Assembly (NCBI RefSeq): GCF_000964465.1
Contig: NZ_BANH01000011.1
Span: forward strand, 1-64,000
Source: Gluconobacter thailandicus F149-1 = NBRC 100600
GTDB lineage: Bacteria; Pseudomonadota; Alphaproteobacteria; Acetobacterales; Acetobacteraceae
DNA length: 64,000 nt
Direction of reading: 5' to 3'
Position 1 is the first letter of the stretch. Every line of letters begins with the position of its first letter. The position numbers and the translations under genes are program-made. The notes under the pieces are model-generated. The model had not been told where the DNA came from. It saw only the letters and a program-made list of their open reading frames with translations, and did no database searches. This document shows positions 43,171 to 52,479 of the stretch, in pieces.

Positions 43171-44796
43171 ATGTCGATATCTTCTGATATACTGATCAGT
43201 ACATCTGTTTTGACCGTATCTTCAGGTGGACAGATCCAGAGTCTGTCAGGAGATCCTAACCCCACTGAAATTCCAGCCGGAACGACCGTTTCTGGAGGTT
43301 ATGCCTCCGGAATCACACAGACTGTCGCTGGTTCTGCTGTGGGTTTTACAGTAAAAGGCCAGGACCAGCCCTATAATTTCAATAACATGTATTACCCTGG
43401 ACTGCAGATTGTGCAGTCTGGCGGAGTGGTCATTGATACAAATGTTATTGCCGAAACCTATCGAGTAGGTGGTGCTTTCAATTCCAGTGCAGCATCCGGT
43501 ACCCAGATTGTCCTTAATGGGGGTTCAGCCCTGAATACAACGCTTCAGGGAGAAGAATATATTGTTACTGCTGGAATGCGAAATCCCTATATACTCAGCA
43601 TCAATTCGGCCGTTCAGCATATTTCTTCTGGTGGATATGCAAGTGGTATTAACGTCCAGACGGCGGGCGTTTCCATCGTGTCCGCGGGCGGCTACGCCAC
43701 AGGTACCACAATCAGCGGGGTCACAAAAAATCTGGCCCTTTATAATATCAATACCAATCCGATGGACGTAGCTTATCCCGTTCAAATCAGCGGCGAGCAG
43801 ATTGTCTATGGCACGTCTGAGGATGTTACCCTCCTGTCAGATGGGCTGCTTGATGTCACTGGAATCGCCCGCCACGTCACTGTCTCCAGCGGAGGCGAGT
43901 TGATCGGGGAAAATGATGCCACGCTTTCAGACATAACCGTCAGAGGGGGAGGCATTATTATGCTCGGGTCCTCAACAACATTCACGGACCCGATAACTGT
44001 ACAGAGCAGTGCGGTATTTATTTTCAACGACATTGATAACTCTAGCAACCTCGTCAGCGCGGCTGTCGTTTCAACGAGCGGCACATCCGGAACACTGGAA
44101 GTCATCTCCGCAGGAACTGTAGTTCAAGACCTTGCTATTCAGGGAGATTTCTCCTCCCCGCTCTATTTTACAAAAGCGGCATCCGGAAATCGCTTCGAGA
44201 TGGGTTTTGGAACCCCCTGCTACTGCCCGGGAACGCTGATTGCGACCGAGACTGAAGAACTTCCCATCGAAGAATTGAAAATCGGCACACCTGTTCGCAC
44301 AGCTTCTGGTCAATTACGTCCAATTTCTTGGATTGGCCGCCGATCCTATGATCCCATCTTTGCTTATGGAAACCGGGATGTCCTGCCAATCCTGATTCGC
44401 AAAGGGGCTCTTGGAAACAACCTCCCACGTCGGGATCTTACCGTGTCCCCCCTCCATGCCATGTTTCTGGATGGGTATCTCATTCCAGCACTTCATCTGG
44501 TCAACGATCTAACCATTATCCAGATCGAAAAACCCAACGAAATCAACTACATTCACCTTGAGCTGGAAACCCATGACATTCTTCTGGCCGAGGGCGCACC
44601 CTCCGAAAGTTTTCTGGATGACAGTTCGCGCGGGATGTTTCACAACGCTCACGAATATAACGAACTCTATCCGGATGCTCCCGTTATGCCCCCGCAGTAT
44701 TGCGCCCCGCGTCTGGAAGATGGGGCAGAGTTGGCCCGTATTCATCAACGCCTGAAGAACTACGCCCAGCAAGTTCTCTCTGAGAAGGCCGCCTGA
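43171..44796 (+). CDS. AIDA-repeat protein with C-terminal Hint domain
   Basis: Protein of 541 residues. Residues 1 to about 340 are AIDA-like beta-helix repeats with recurring SSGG and AGGYA elements (VSSGGQIQSL, ISSGGYASGINV, VSAGGYATGTTI, VSSGGELIGE). From about 350 a Hint_2 (hedgehog/intein-type) domain begins: CYCPGTLIATETEELPIEEL, VRTASGQLRPISWIGRRSY, LTVSPLHAMFLDGYLIPA, ETHDILLAEG. Hint domains can cleave at their first Cys. There is no Sec signal peptide and no autotransporter barrel, so export is by another route. Base use is more AT-rich than in the neighbours, suggesting transfer. A glycosyltransferase gene follows at 23 bp. Confidence 0.78.
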   Translation: MSISSDILISTSVLTVSSGGQIQSLSGDPNPTEIPAGTTVSGGYASGITQTVAGSAVGFTVKGQDQPYNFNNMYYPGLQIVQSGGVVIDTNVIAETYRVGGAFNSSAASGTQIVLNGGSALNTTLQGEEYIVTAGMRNPYILSINSAVQHISSGGYASGINVQTAGVSIVSAGGYATGTTISGVTKNLALYNINTNPMDVAYPVQISGEQIVYGTSEDVTLLSDGLLDVTGIARHVTVSSGGELIGENDATLSDITVRGGGIIMLGSSTTFTDPITVQSSAVFIFNDIDNSSNLVSAAVVSTSGTSGTLEVISAGTVVQDLAIQGDFSSPLYFTKAASGNRFEMGFGTPCYCPGTLIATETEELPIEELKIGTPVRTASGQLRPISWIGRRSYDPIFAYGNRDVLPILIRKGALGNNLPRRDLTVSPLHAMFLDGYLIPALHLVNDLTIIQIEKPNEINYIHLELETHDILLAEGAPSESFLDDSSRGMFHNAHEYNELYPDAPVMPPQYCAPRLEDGAELARIHQRLKNYAQQVLSEKAA

Positions 44797-44819
44797 AGAC
44801 CAAAGGATAAGCCGGAACT

Positions 44820-46772
44820 GTGCCGAAGCCTCTGATCGGTTACATTGATGTCTGTGACCGAGAACGCGTCGCGGGATGGGTTGTCGATCTGGAAGCAGCA
44901 GACCACCCCGTGCGTCTTCATATCCTGATGGACGGACGGCTTGTTGATGACATTGAAGCCGATACGTTCCGTGTCGATCTGGCTGGCCTTCCCAGAGAGG
45001 GCCAATGCGCTTTCGAATGTGTATGGCCGGAGCCACTTCCCCATGAAGGATGTTTGATAGAAATCCTGGATTCCCTTCTTGATCGGCCAGTCAACGGATC
45101 ACCGTTTTATATCGAACCACTCCCCAGTGTTCTTTCGGGATCCGTAGACAAGACCGACCGCCTGCATATCGCGGGTTGGGTGCGTGATGAACTCAACATG
45201 GAACGCACAGTCTGGCTGACAGCCATTATTGATGGAAACCCCACCACCCGTTTCCCAGCCAATCAGTTTCGGCGGGATCTACGAGAAGCCGGTCTGGGGT
45301 CAGGACGCTACGGCTTCGACTATGTTTTCAGTGCTGCGTTGGACCCTTTCAAAGACCACGATATTCAACTGTTTCATGGTCAGGAACGGTTCGGCTCCCC
45401 TATCCACATCCCCCAGTCTCAAGTGCTGGATGACTCGTTCAAACGCCATTTCTCCACACTGATGCAGAGCCTCACAACGGATCAGGCCCGCAGTGACGCC
45501 TTGTCTTTTCTCACATCCACGGCTGATGCACTCCGCAGTGAGAGTGGGGGGGACATTGTGAGGCTCAAAGAGAGAGGCCTGAAACAGCGGGCTGCACGTC
45601 GTCAGGAAACTGCCAAACCTGTCGCGCCCTGTGCCCTTTTCGTTGATGACCGCGCACCCGATCCGACATTTGATGCAGGGTCTGTCGCGTTGCTGTCTCA
45701 TATCCGGGCTGCGCAGGCTCTCGGCTATGACTGTAGCTTCATTGCTTCCCGACAGCCTCCCTCAGAACGGGATCAGCACCGTCTGGCGAAAGCGGGCATT
45801 ACCTGCCTCATGCCACCTGTTTTCACTGGCCCAGAAGAGGCTCTCAAGCGCCTCGGAACAGGCCTGGAAGTCGTTTATCTGCATCGACTGAACAATGCCG
45901 AGAGCTACGCCGCTCTGACACGTGCCTTCGCCCCAACAGCCACACTGGTCTGGAACATCGCAGATCTGGCATCGCTGCGCCTGCGTCGGCAGGCCAGCAT
46001 CGAGCATCGACCGGAACTTGATCGGGTCGCAACACATATCGCGGTACGCGAAAACATGTGTGCCTGGATTTCCGATCATGTCCTGACACATTCACCCGTC
46101 GAAGCCGAGTTACTCAAGCGGGTGGTACCAACCGCAGATGTGCATATCGTGCCTTGGGCCGTCCCTGTCAGACCTCGCCCTCGTCAGAAAACCCAGAAGC
46201 CGATCATCGCATTCGTCGCGCATTTTGGTCATGCTCCCAATACGGATGCTGCCAAATGGCTGGTTCTGAATATTCTCCCCCACCTGAAGAAACTCGTTCC
46301 GGATCTTGTCTGCCGTTTGATTGGAAGCGCCATGCCACACGCTGTTCATATGCTGGCTGAAAAGGGTGTGGAAATTATCGGGCATGTTCCCAATCTTGAA
46401 GAAGCCCTGGCAGACGTCTCTCTTTGCGTAGCCCCCCTCCGATATGGCGCTGGCATCAAGGGAAAGGTTCTGGAAGCATGGTCTGCGGGTTTGCCGATCA
46501 TCATGACGCCCATAGCCGCCGAAGGTCTGATCGACAGCGACGATCCCGTTTGGCGGAAAGCCGTCGCTGATACGGACGAGGATTTTGCGCAGAAAACTGC
46601 GGCGCTTCTGAAACCTACCGCAGCACGGGCGCAGGTCACAGCCGCCAGAAAGCTGCTCCGCGAACATTTTTCAGACGCTGCAGTTCAGAACCGGCTAGAA
46701 GATATTTTCCCTCCTGTCACGGAGAATATGACACCCCTGCCAGAAGATACGTCCAAACAGGTTCTGAACTGA
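44820..46772 (+). CDS. GT4-type glycosyltransferase with duplicated N-terminal domain
   Basis: Protein of 650 residues. The N-terminus has two copies of a domain of about 90 residues, each with GxxD...R...(V/I)AGWV.D followed by ADxFRxDL or ANQFRRDL. From about 265 to 635 a GT-B glycosyltransferase of the GT4 type follows, with the C-terminal nucleotide-sugar site RLIGS.MP, GHVPNLEEALADVSLCVAPLRYGAGIKGKVLEAWSAGLPIIMT. The start is GTG 44820. It lies 23 bp after the AIDA/Hint gene, so it may glycosylate that protein or make a surface glycan. The stop is 6 bp from the convergent porin gene; AGGTTCT/AGAACCT arms (46759-46787) span the junction. Confidence 0.78.
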   Translation: MPKPLIGYIDVCDRERVAGWVVDLEAADHPVRLHILMDGRLVDDIEADTFRVDLAGLPREGQCAFECVWPEPLPHEGCLIEILDSLLDRPVNGSPFYIEPLPSVLSGSVDKTDRLHIAGWVRDELNMERTVWLTAIIDGNPTTRFPANQFRRDLREAGLGSGRYGFDYVFSAALDPFKDHDIQLFHGQERFGSPIHIPQSQVLDDSFKRHFSTLMQSLTTDQARSDALSFLTSTADALRSESGGDIVRLKERGLKQRAARRQETAKPVAPCALFVDDRAPDPTFDAGSVALLSHIRAAQALGYDCSFIASRQPPSERDQHRLAKAGITCLMPPVFTGPEEALKRLGTGLEVVYLHRLNNAESYAALTRAFAPTATLVWNIADLASLRLRRQASIEHRPELDRVATHIAVRENMCAWISDHVLTHSPVEAELLKRVVPTADVHIVPWAVPVRPRPRQKTQKPIIAFVAHFGHAPNTDAAKWLVLNILPHLKKLVPDLVCRLIGSAMPHAVHMLAEKGVEIIGHVPNLEEALADVSLCVAPLRYGAGIKGKVLEAWSAGLPIIMTPIAAEGLIDSDDPVWRKAVADTDEDFAQKTAALLKPTAARAQVTAARKLLREHFSDAAVQNRLEDIFPPVTENMTPLPEDTSKQVLN

Positions 46773-46778
46773 CGTCCC

Positions 46779-48473
46779 CTAGAACCTGAACGTCACATTG
46801 GACTGCGCATAACTCCCGCTCTGCGCACCTGCAGCCCGCAGACTTTTCGAAGCCATGAACCTCGCACCGTAGATTTGCCAGGTCAGATGATGGTCCAGCT
46901 GTAATGTCAGAGAAGCCTGCGGCACGACCCCCACATATCCACCGCGATAAGGCCGGGCGAATGTATAGGCGCCAGACGAACTCCAGATCGCTCCATTCGC
47001 GTTCTGCCGCCACATGAAAGGCGCTTTCAGCCGCAGGGACGCGAAGCCTTTCCACGGGGTAATGCTTACAACAGGAGACAGACTGACCAGATTGGATGGC
47101 GAAATATAGGTCGTGGTGTCCAGATAGTTCGTCTGTGGATTGAACGGTGCCATATAAGTGTGAATTGTGCCGTTCTGACCGTTCGATCCGCCGGAATACA
47201 CATCGGCCTGTACCCCCAGAAAGGGATGCAGGGGTGACGGCGTATGACGGTATCCTACGATTGTATTGACCGCCCAGGCGCGAACACTGCTTTTACGTTC
47301 AGTACCCGCATACTGGAATGTACCGCTCTGATAGAGCGCGCCCACGGAATATTCGACCGAAGCCGATGTACCATACCACCGAAAGCCCAGATTTCCCCGG
47401 GACGACGTCCCCTTGAGAACGCGAGAGGCTGTCGGTACGGCGGAAAGGCCGCTGCTATAGCGATACCGGATATAAAACAGATCCAGAAATGAATGTACTT
47501 TCTCCCCGCCAACCGAAAAGGCCGGGACAATCATCGTGGTATTCCCACCGTACAGGCGCGTTCCGTAATCCTCGGTATTGTGGAACATCAGATAACTATC
47601 CGTCTTGGTCTGGACGAAATCGTAAGCATCCACCCGAATACGAGGCCAGAGCGCATAAAACCGGCCACCATTCCAGGACAGCGGAACGTTTGGCGTTTCA
47701 CGATTATACAGCATGTAGGAGGGGGCATCGAGAAACTGCTGGCGACCAAACATGATGCCAGTCTGCGCTCCGGCAACCTTGCCTTTCAGCTCGACAAAAG
47801 CCTGTTGCAGATCCAGCCTTTTCCGGTAAGTCGAACTGTACCCATACCCTCGCCAGCCCCCGGCATCCGCATTGATGAGCTGCCCGAAAAGCCGCACATG
47901 CTCGCCCAGATGAAGGTCTGCTCCCAGAAGGTTACGGACGCCGAAACGACCCGACTGCGCCTTGCCACTTCTGCCCAGAAATGGCGCTTCCTCGTACCAG
48001 TTCCTCAGGCGCGATTCTCCTGACAGGGTCAGCCAGATGGTGCGACTGCTATTCAGCGCGATGAATTTCAGTGGATCGAAAAAATCTGTGCGTTTGCTCT
48101 TGTCCCGCAGGTAACTCCAATCCTCTGCCCAGGCCGCCGCACCGTAGCGACCTACTGGACCAAACCCTGCTGCCTCGCCATTCCCATAGTTGAAGTCCCC
48201 CCAAGGCCCCTGATGCCCATTGGGTGCACGATTCTGCTTTGCCGTGATGCGTCGCGGCTGCCCCACGACACCGGCATGAGGATAATCCTGAATGATCGGC
48301 CGTTCGGTTGATGGAACCTTGATCCATTCCTCATCGCCCGGAGGCTGCTCCAATGGGCTGGTTTTCAGGATAACGGTCTGAGCGTACGCCTGACTCCCAA
48401 GCCCCGCGACCAGAACAAACAGCCCGGCAGAAAGACTTCTTTCCTGACGGCAACGAAGAACAGAAAAAACCAT
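46779..48473 (-). CDS. Alginate-export-like outer-membrane porin
   Basis: Outer-membrane protein of about 564 residues with a signal peptide (LSAGLFVLVAGLGSQAYA-QT). A long barrel domain like Alginate_exp (AlgE family) follows: LNSSRTIWLTLSGESRLRNWYEE, GVRNLLGADLHLGEHVRLFGQL, FGRQQFLDAPSYMLYNRETPNVP. It ends VTFRF with the terminal Phe. ATG 48473 is preferred over TTG 48506. No alginate genes adjoin, so an acidic polysaccharide or another anionic substrate is only possible. A 15-bp palindrome lies about 50 bp upstream. Confidence 0.8.
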   Translation of the reverse strand: MVFSVLRCRQERSLSAGLFVLVAGLGSQAYAQTVILKTSPLEQPPGDEEWIKVPSTERPIIQDYPHAGVVGQPRRITAKQNRAPNGHQGPWGDFNYGNGEAAGFGPVGRYGAAAWAEDWSYLRDKSKRTDFFDPLKFIALNSSRTIWLTLSGESRLRNWYEEAPFLGRSGKAQSGRFGVRNLLGADLHLGEHVRLFGQLINADAGGWRGYGYSSTYRKRLDLQQAFVELKGKVAGAQTGIMFGRQQFLDAPSYMLYNRETPNVPLSWNGGRFYALWPRIRVDAYDFVQTKTDSYLMFHNTEDYGTRLYGGNTTMIVPAFSVGGEKVHSFLDLFYIRYRYSSGLSAVPTASRVLKGTSSRGNLGFRWYGTSASVEYSVGALYQSGTFQYAGTERKSSVRAWAVNTIVGYRHTPSPLHPFLGVQADVYSGGSNGQNGTIHTYMAPFNPQTNYLDTTTYISPSNLVSLSPVVSITPWKGFASLRLKAPFMWRQNANGAIWSSSGAYTFARPYRGGYVGVVPQASLTLQLDHHLTWQIYGARFMASKSLRAAGAQSGSYAQSNVTFRF

Positions 48474-48524
48474 TGAGACCCACGGATTGGCAGGAAGAAA
48501 CCACAACCGTGAGTGAGCCCCACA

Positions 48525-48539
48525 TTACACAATGTGTAA
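48525..48539. promoter_or_regulatory. 15-bp palindrome upstream of the alginate-export-like gene
   Basis: TTACACA-A-TGTGTAA is a perfect odd-centred palindrome in the short AT-rich gap before the porin gene. It is a likely regulator binding site; the regulator is not identifiable. Confidence 0.5.
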
Positions 48540-48574
48540 AGTATGATTTTATTTATCACTTTTATATATAGTTA

Positions 48575-49174
48575 TTATAAATCCGGTCGGCTGATGACCA
48601 TCTGCCCGCGTGTCAGGTCACGGAGATAGTCCGTCACTGCCTCTGCATCCTCAACCGGAACGGCGAGCGTCAACCAGGCTCCCTCGGCATCGAAATCGCA
48701 AAGGGTTTTTTCCGCCCGCCATCCAGGCAGCTTGGCTTCCACCTGAGCATAGATCGAGAAAGGGCAATGGAACCGTAAAGGCAGTGTTTCAATACGCTCG
48801 ATTTTGGCCGCTTCACGCAGGCAGGCCGCCGCAGCCCCACCATAAGCCCGGACAAGCCCTCCCGCCCCAAGTTTTACGCCCCCGAACCAGCGCGTCACAA
48901 CGACCATCACATTATCGAAATCCTGCCCTTCGATGGCAGACAGGATCGGGCGCCCTGCCGTACCAGAAGGTTCGCCGTCGTCGCTCGTGCGATAGCGCTG
49001 TCCCGTCCGGAAAGCCCAGCAGTTATGCGTCGCATCCGGAACCGCAACTTCATTAAAGAACGCCAGAGCCGCTGTTTCGTCTGGCACAGGGGCAGCACGG
49101 GCAAGGAAAGTACTTCCCTTGATCACACTTTCATGTTCAGCCATGCCATCGAGAGTCCACGTCATGGCTTCCAT
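48575..49174 (-). CDS. YigZ/IMPACT family protein
   Basis: Protein of about 199 residues of the YigZ/IMPACT family, cytosolic and linked to translation or ribosome-related stress in other organisms. The conserved core is KGSTFLARAAPV, CWAFRTG, DDGEPSGTAGRPIL and VVVTRWFGGVKLGAGGLVRAYGGAA. ATG 49174 and ATG 49165 are both plausible starts; the longer frame to 49345 overlaps hpnN on the other strand and lacks family similarity. It is divergent from hpnN. Confidence 0.88.
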   Translation of the reverse strand: MEAMTWTLDGMAEHESVIKGSTFLARAAPVPDETAALAFFNEVAVPDATHNCWAFRTGQRYRTSDDGEPSGTAGRPILSAIEGQDFDNVMVVVTRWFGGVKLGAGGLVRAYGGAAAACLREAAKIERIETLPLRFHCPFSIYAQVEAKLPGWRAEKTLCDFDAEGAWLTLAVPVEDAEAVTDYLRDLTRGQMVISRPDL

Positions 49175-49245
49175 TGTGCCCCATGATGGCGGAAATGTCA
49201 GGTTGGGGTAGGGAAATGCTGCCCGTTCTGTTAAGGGTAGGCCCC

Positions 49246-51834
49246 ATGTTTTCGGATCTGATCGGCCGGCTGAATGCCGCCTGTGCACGTCGTGCGCCAC
49301 TGGTGGTGGTTCTGTTTGCGCTTCTCTGTGCGGGATGTGTCGCACTGAGTTATATGCGCCTCAGTGTGACAACTGACACGGGCAAGATGTTTGCCAGCAG
49401 TCTGCCCTGGAAACAGCGGACGGACGAGATGAATCGTCTCTTCCCTCAGGATGATAACCAGCTGGTTGCTATCATCGACAGCCAGATTCCGGAACAGGGT
49501 CGGGCAACGGCTCGGGCACTCGCAGCAAAGCTGAGTCAGGATCATGACCATTTCGAGATGGTCAGCCTGCCGGGCGACAACCCCTTTTTCAACAGCCATG
49601 GCTTCCTGTTTCTCGACAAGAAAGACCTTGAGCCACTTCTGGACTCCATCGTCTCTGCCCAGCCCTTCCTCGGAACTCTCGCAGCTGACCCGTCTGCCCG
49701 CGGTCTGTTTGGCGCACTCGGTCTGATCGGCGACGGCATCAAGGCTGGCCAAGGCATCCCGACCGGCTTTAATGGCGCTCTGGACGGGTTTGCAGATTCC
49801 TTGACGAAAGCTGCTGCAAGTCATCCTCAGGACCTGTCATGGCAAAACCTTCTGGTCGGACGACTGGCTGAGCTAGGAAGCCGCTACGAGTTTGTGGTTA
49901 CGAAACCGAAGCTCGATTACAGCTCCCTTCAGCCAGGTCAGGGCGCAACAACCGCAATGCGCAAGGCCATCGACAGCCTTGAGTTTGTGAAAGCCGGTCA
50001 AGCCTCTGGTGCCATTACAGGTGAAGTCAAACTGAACGACGAGGAATTCTCGACTGTCGCGCACGGCATGGTTCTGGGTCTGGTGATCTCACTGGTTCTG
50101 GTCGCGTTATGGCTCGTGCTTGCCGTTCATTCGATCCGCGTCATCGTTCCCATTCTGCTGACGCTGATTTCCGGACTACTCCTCACAACAGGCTTTGCGG
50201 CTCTGACCGTGAAAGAGCTGAACCTCATTTCTGTAGCCTTCGCGATCCTGTTCGTTGGTATCGCCGTGGATTTTGCCATTCAGTACAGCGTGCGTTTCCG
50301 CGGGCAACGTCATGACAACGGCACCATGCCTAGCCTCCATGACGCCATTATGCTGACAGGTCGTGAGAGCGGGGCTCAGATCCTCGTGGCGTCCCTCGCG
50401 ACGGCTGCGGGCTTCCTTGCTTTTACTCCGACCAGCTTTATCGGCGTCGCCCAGCTCGGCCTGATCGCCGGGTTTGGCATGCTGATCGCATTTTTCTGCA
50501 CCATGACGCTGCTGCCAGCGCTGCTCTTTCTCTTCAGGGCAAAGCTGGGCTCTGGTGAGCCAGGCTTCACGTTCATGGCGCCTGTAGACCAGTTGTTGCG
50601 CCACAAGCGAAAGAAGGTTGTCGGGGTATTTGCACTTCTTGGCGTTGTCGGCGTGGCTCTCATGCCGCTCCTGAAGTTTGATGCAGACCCTCTACACACC
50701 AAAAACCCGGACACAGAAGGAATGCGCGCGCTTCACCTTCTGGAAGACAATCCGATCACCACACCCTATTTCGCACAGCTTCTGGTTCCGAATATTCCAG
50801 ATGCCGCGAAAAATGCTGCAGCGTTCTCGAAGCTTTCCAGCGTGCATGACGTGCTATGGTTAGGCGCACTGGTTCCAGACGACCAGACCGACAAGCTGAC
50901 AATGATCGAGGATACGGCCTCAATCCTGCTGCCAACAATCACGGTTCAGACTCCCGCAGCAGAACCAGATGCCGCTGCCATTCGCGCTGCTGCCGTGGCC
51001 GCAGCAGCCAAGCTGAATGACGTCAAGGCACAGCTCCCCGCCCCCTTGGAAAAGATCCGTCAGGCTCTCACGGTACTTTCAACAGCGCCGGACGCAACGT
51101 TGGTCAACGCCAGCCATGCGCTGACACGCTTCCTGCCCGATCAGCTTTCCATGCTGCGCACGGCATTGCAGCCCCAGGCCATCACGATTGACAATATTCC
51201 CGCATACGTTCGCAGGGATTATGCCCTTCCTGACGGACGTCAGCGCCTGACCATTCACCCGAAAGGTCAGATCTCCGAAACGCCTGTCATGCACCAGTTC
51301 GTGTCACAGTTACGCTCGGTCAGCCCGGATATCAGTGGCCCGGCCATGGAGATCACGGAGAGCGCCAACACGATCGTTCATGCGTTCACGGTTGCTGCAA
51401 TTTCTGCCCTCATCATGATCAGCATCATCCTGCTGGTTGTGCTGCGTCGCATCCTCGATGCAGCCCTTGTCATGGCACCGCTTCTGCTGTCAGCGCTCCT
51501 GACAGTCATCCTGATTGTCACGGTTCCTGAAACGCTGAACTACGCCAACATCATTGCCCTGCCGCTTCTGCTGGGCGTCGGCGTCTCGTTCAACATCTAC
51601 TTCGTGATGAACTGGCGTGAAGGAATCAAAGGCCCGCTAACCTCCCCGACAGCCCGCGCTGTCCTGTTCTCAGCCCTGACGACAGCAACAGCATTCGGAT
51701 CTTTGGCAACTTCGGCACATCCGGGGACAGCCAGCATGGGCCGGCTTCTGCTCATGTCTCTGGGATGCACCCTGATCTGCACCCTTTTCTTCGTGCCAGC
51801 CCTGCTGCCCAAGCGCCCCATCGACGAAGCCTGA
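49246..51834 (+). CDS. hpnN: Hopanoid-associated RND transporter HpnN
   Basis: MMPL/RND-type inner-membrane transporter of 862 residues that moves hopanoids to the outer membrane. It has an N-terminal helix, a periplasmic loop (TDTGKMFASSLPWKQRTDEMNRLFPQDDNQLVAIID), a five- to six-helix SSD-like block (FAILFVGIAVDFAIQYSVRFRGQ), a second periplasmic loop and a second helix block (ANIIALPLLLGVGVSFNIYFVMNWREG). The family differs from AcrB by shorter loops. I start at ATG 49246, preceded by AAGGG. No other hopanoid gene is in the window. Confidence 0.88.
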   Translation: MFSDLIGRLNAACARRAPLVVVLFALLCAGCVALSYMRLSVTTDTGKMFASSLPWKQRTDEMNRLFPQDDNQLVAIIDSQIPEQGRATARALAAKLSQDHDHFEMVSLPGDNPFFNSHGFLFLDKKDLEPLLDSIVSAQPFLGTLAADPSARGLFGALGLIGDGIKAGQGIPTGFNGALDGFADSLTKAAASHPQDLSWQNLLVGRLAELGSRYEFVVTKPKLDYSSLQPGQGATTAMRKAIDSLEFVKAGQASGAITGEVKLNDEEFSTVAHGMVLGLVISLVLVALWLVLAVHSIRVIVPILLTLISGLLLTTGFAALTVKELNLISVAFAILFVGIAVDFAIQYSVRFRGQRHDNGTMPSLHDAIMLTGRESGAQILVASLATAAGFLAFTPTSFIGVAQLGLIAGFGMLIAFFCTMTLLPALLFLFRAKLGSGEPGFTFMAPVDQLLRHKRKKVVGVFALLGVVGVALMPLLKFDADPLHTKNPDTEGMRALHLLEDNPITTPYFAQLLVPNIPDAAKNAAAFSKLSSVHDVLWLGALVPDDQTDKLTMIEDTASILLPTITVQTPAAEPDAAAIRAAAVAAAAKLNDVKAQLPAPLEKIRQALTVLSTAPDATLVNASHALTRFLPDQLSMLRTALQPQAITIDNIPAYVRRDYALPDGRQRLTIHPKGQISETPVMHQFVSQLRSVSPDISGPAMEITESANTIVHAFTVAAISALIMISIILLVVLRRILDAALVMAPLLLSALLTVILIVTVPETLNYANIIALPLLLGVGVSFNIYFVMNWREGIKGPLTSPTARAVLFSALTTATAFGSLATSAHPGTASMGRLLLMSLGCTLICTLFFVPALLPKRPIDEA

Positions 51835-51862
51835 AACAGAAACAGTCCGTCATAAACTCGTG

Positions 51863-51885
51863 AGGGTCATGGAAACCATGACCCT
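51863..51885. terminator. Hairpin after hpnN
   Basis: A perfect 10-bp stem AGGGTCATGG/CCATGACCCT with an AAA loop, 28 bp after hpnN. It lacks a U-tract (TTGTCC follows), so it is a weak terminator or mRNA-end stabiliser. Confidence 0.5.
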
Positions 51886-51927
51886 TGTCCACCTGTTGAG
51901 ACCTTCGCATCAGTGAAGGATCTCTCC

Positions 51928-52476
51928 ATGACCCCAGACCATTCGGGACTACCACGAGGCATAGATCACGTGGGCGTCACCGTTCCAGACATCAACCTTG
52001 CCATCACGTTTTTAGAAGCGGCTCTTGGTGCGATTGCGCTTTATCGCAACGTCACACATGTGTCCCCTCAACAAGGCCCGCAGACAGAAGCAATCCTTGG
52101 TCTGCCGCAAGGAACCGTCGTCTGGGAAATATGTATGATGTCCCTCGGACACGGCCCAGGGATCGAGCTTTTCGAAATACATGGGCCTGATCAGAGAGCG
52201 GCTCTTCGTGCCAATGATTTCGGCCTCCAGCATTTCGCGGTTTACGTCGATGACATTCATGCCGCATGCGCCCGATTTACAAAAGCGGGTGGCGAACTGT
52301 TAACCGAACCACAGGGTCAGCCCTCCCTCGAAGCCGGACCGGGTAACATGTTCTGCTACGGTCGCGCACCATGGGGAATGATCATCGAACTTCTCTCCAC
52401 CCCCAGCCGAGAACGCTTCGACGACATCGCACCGACCAAACGCTATCAGCCACCGCCACGCCATGAGGAATCATAA
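51928..52476 (+). CDS. VOC (glyoxalase-like) protein
   Basis: Cytosolic protein of 182 residues with a vicinal-oxygen-chelate fold: GIDHVGVTVPDINLAITFLEAALGA, then FGLQHFAVYVDDIHAACARFTKAGGEL and GNMFCYGRAPWGMIIELLSTP. The metal-ligand His and Glu positions (DHVG, QHFA, IELL) are retained, so it is probably an active metalloenzyme, resembling methylmalonyl-CoA epimerase or bleomycin-resistance-like proteins. ATG 51928 is preferred, since AAGGA precedes it. It lies 3 bp before the exported cupin gene, so the two are co-transcribed. Confidence 0.82.
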   Translation: MTPDHSGLPRGIDHVGVTVPDINLAITFLEAALGAIALYRNVTHVSPQQGPQTEAILGLPQGTVVWEICMMSLGHGPGIELFEIHGPDQRAALRANDFGLQHFAVYVDDIHAACARFTKAGGELLTEPQGQPSLEAGPGNMFCYGRAPWGMIIELLSTPSRERFDDIAPTKRYQPPPRHEES

Positions 52477-52479
52477 GCC

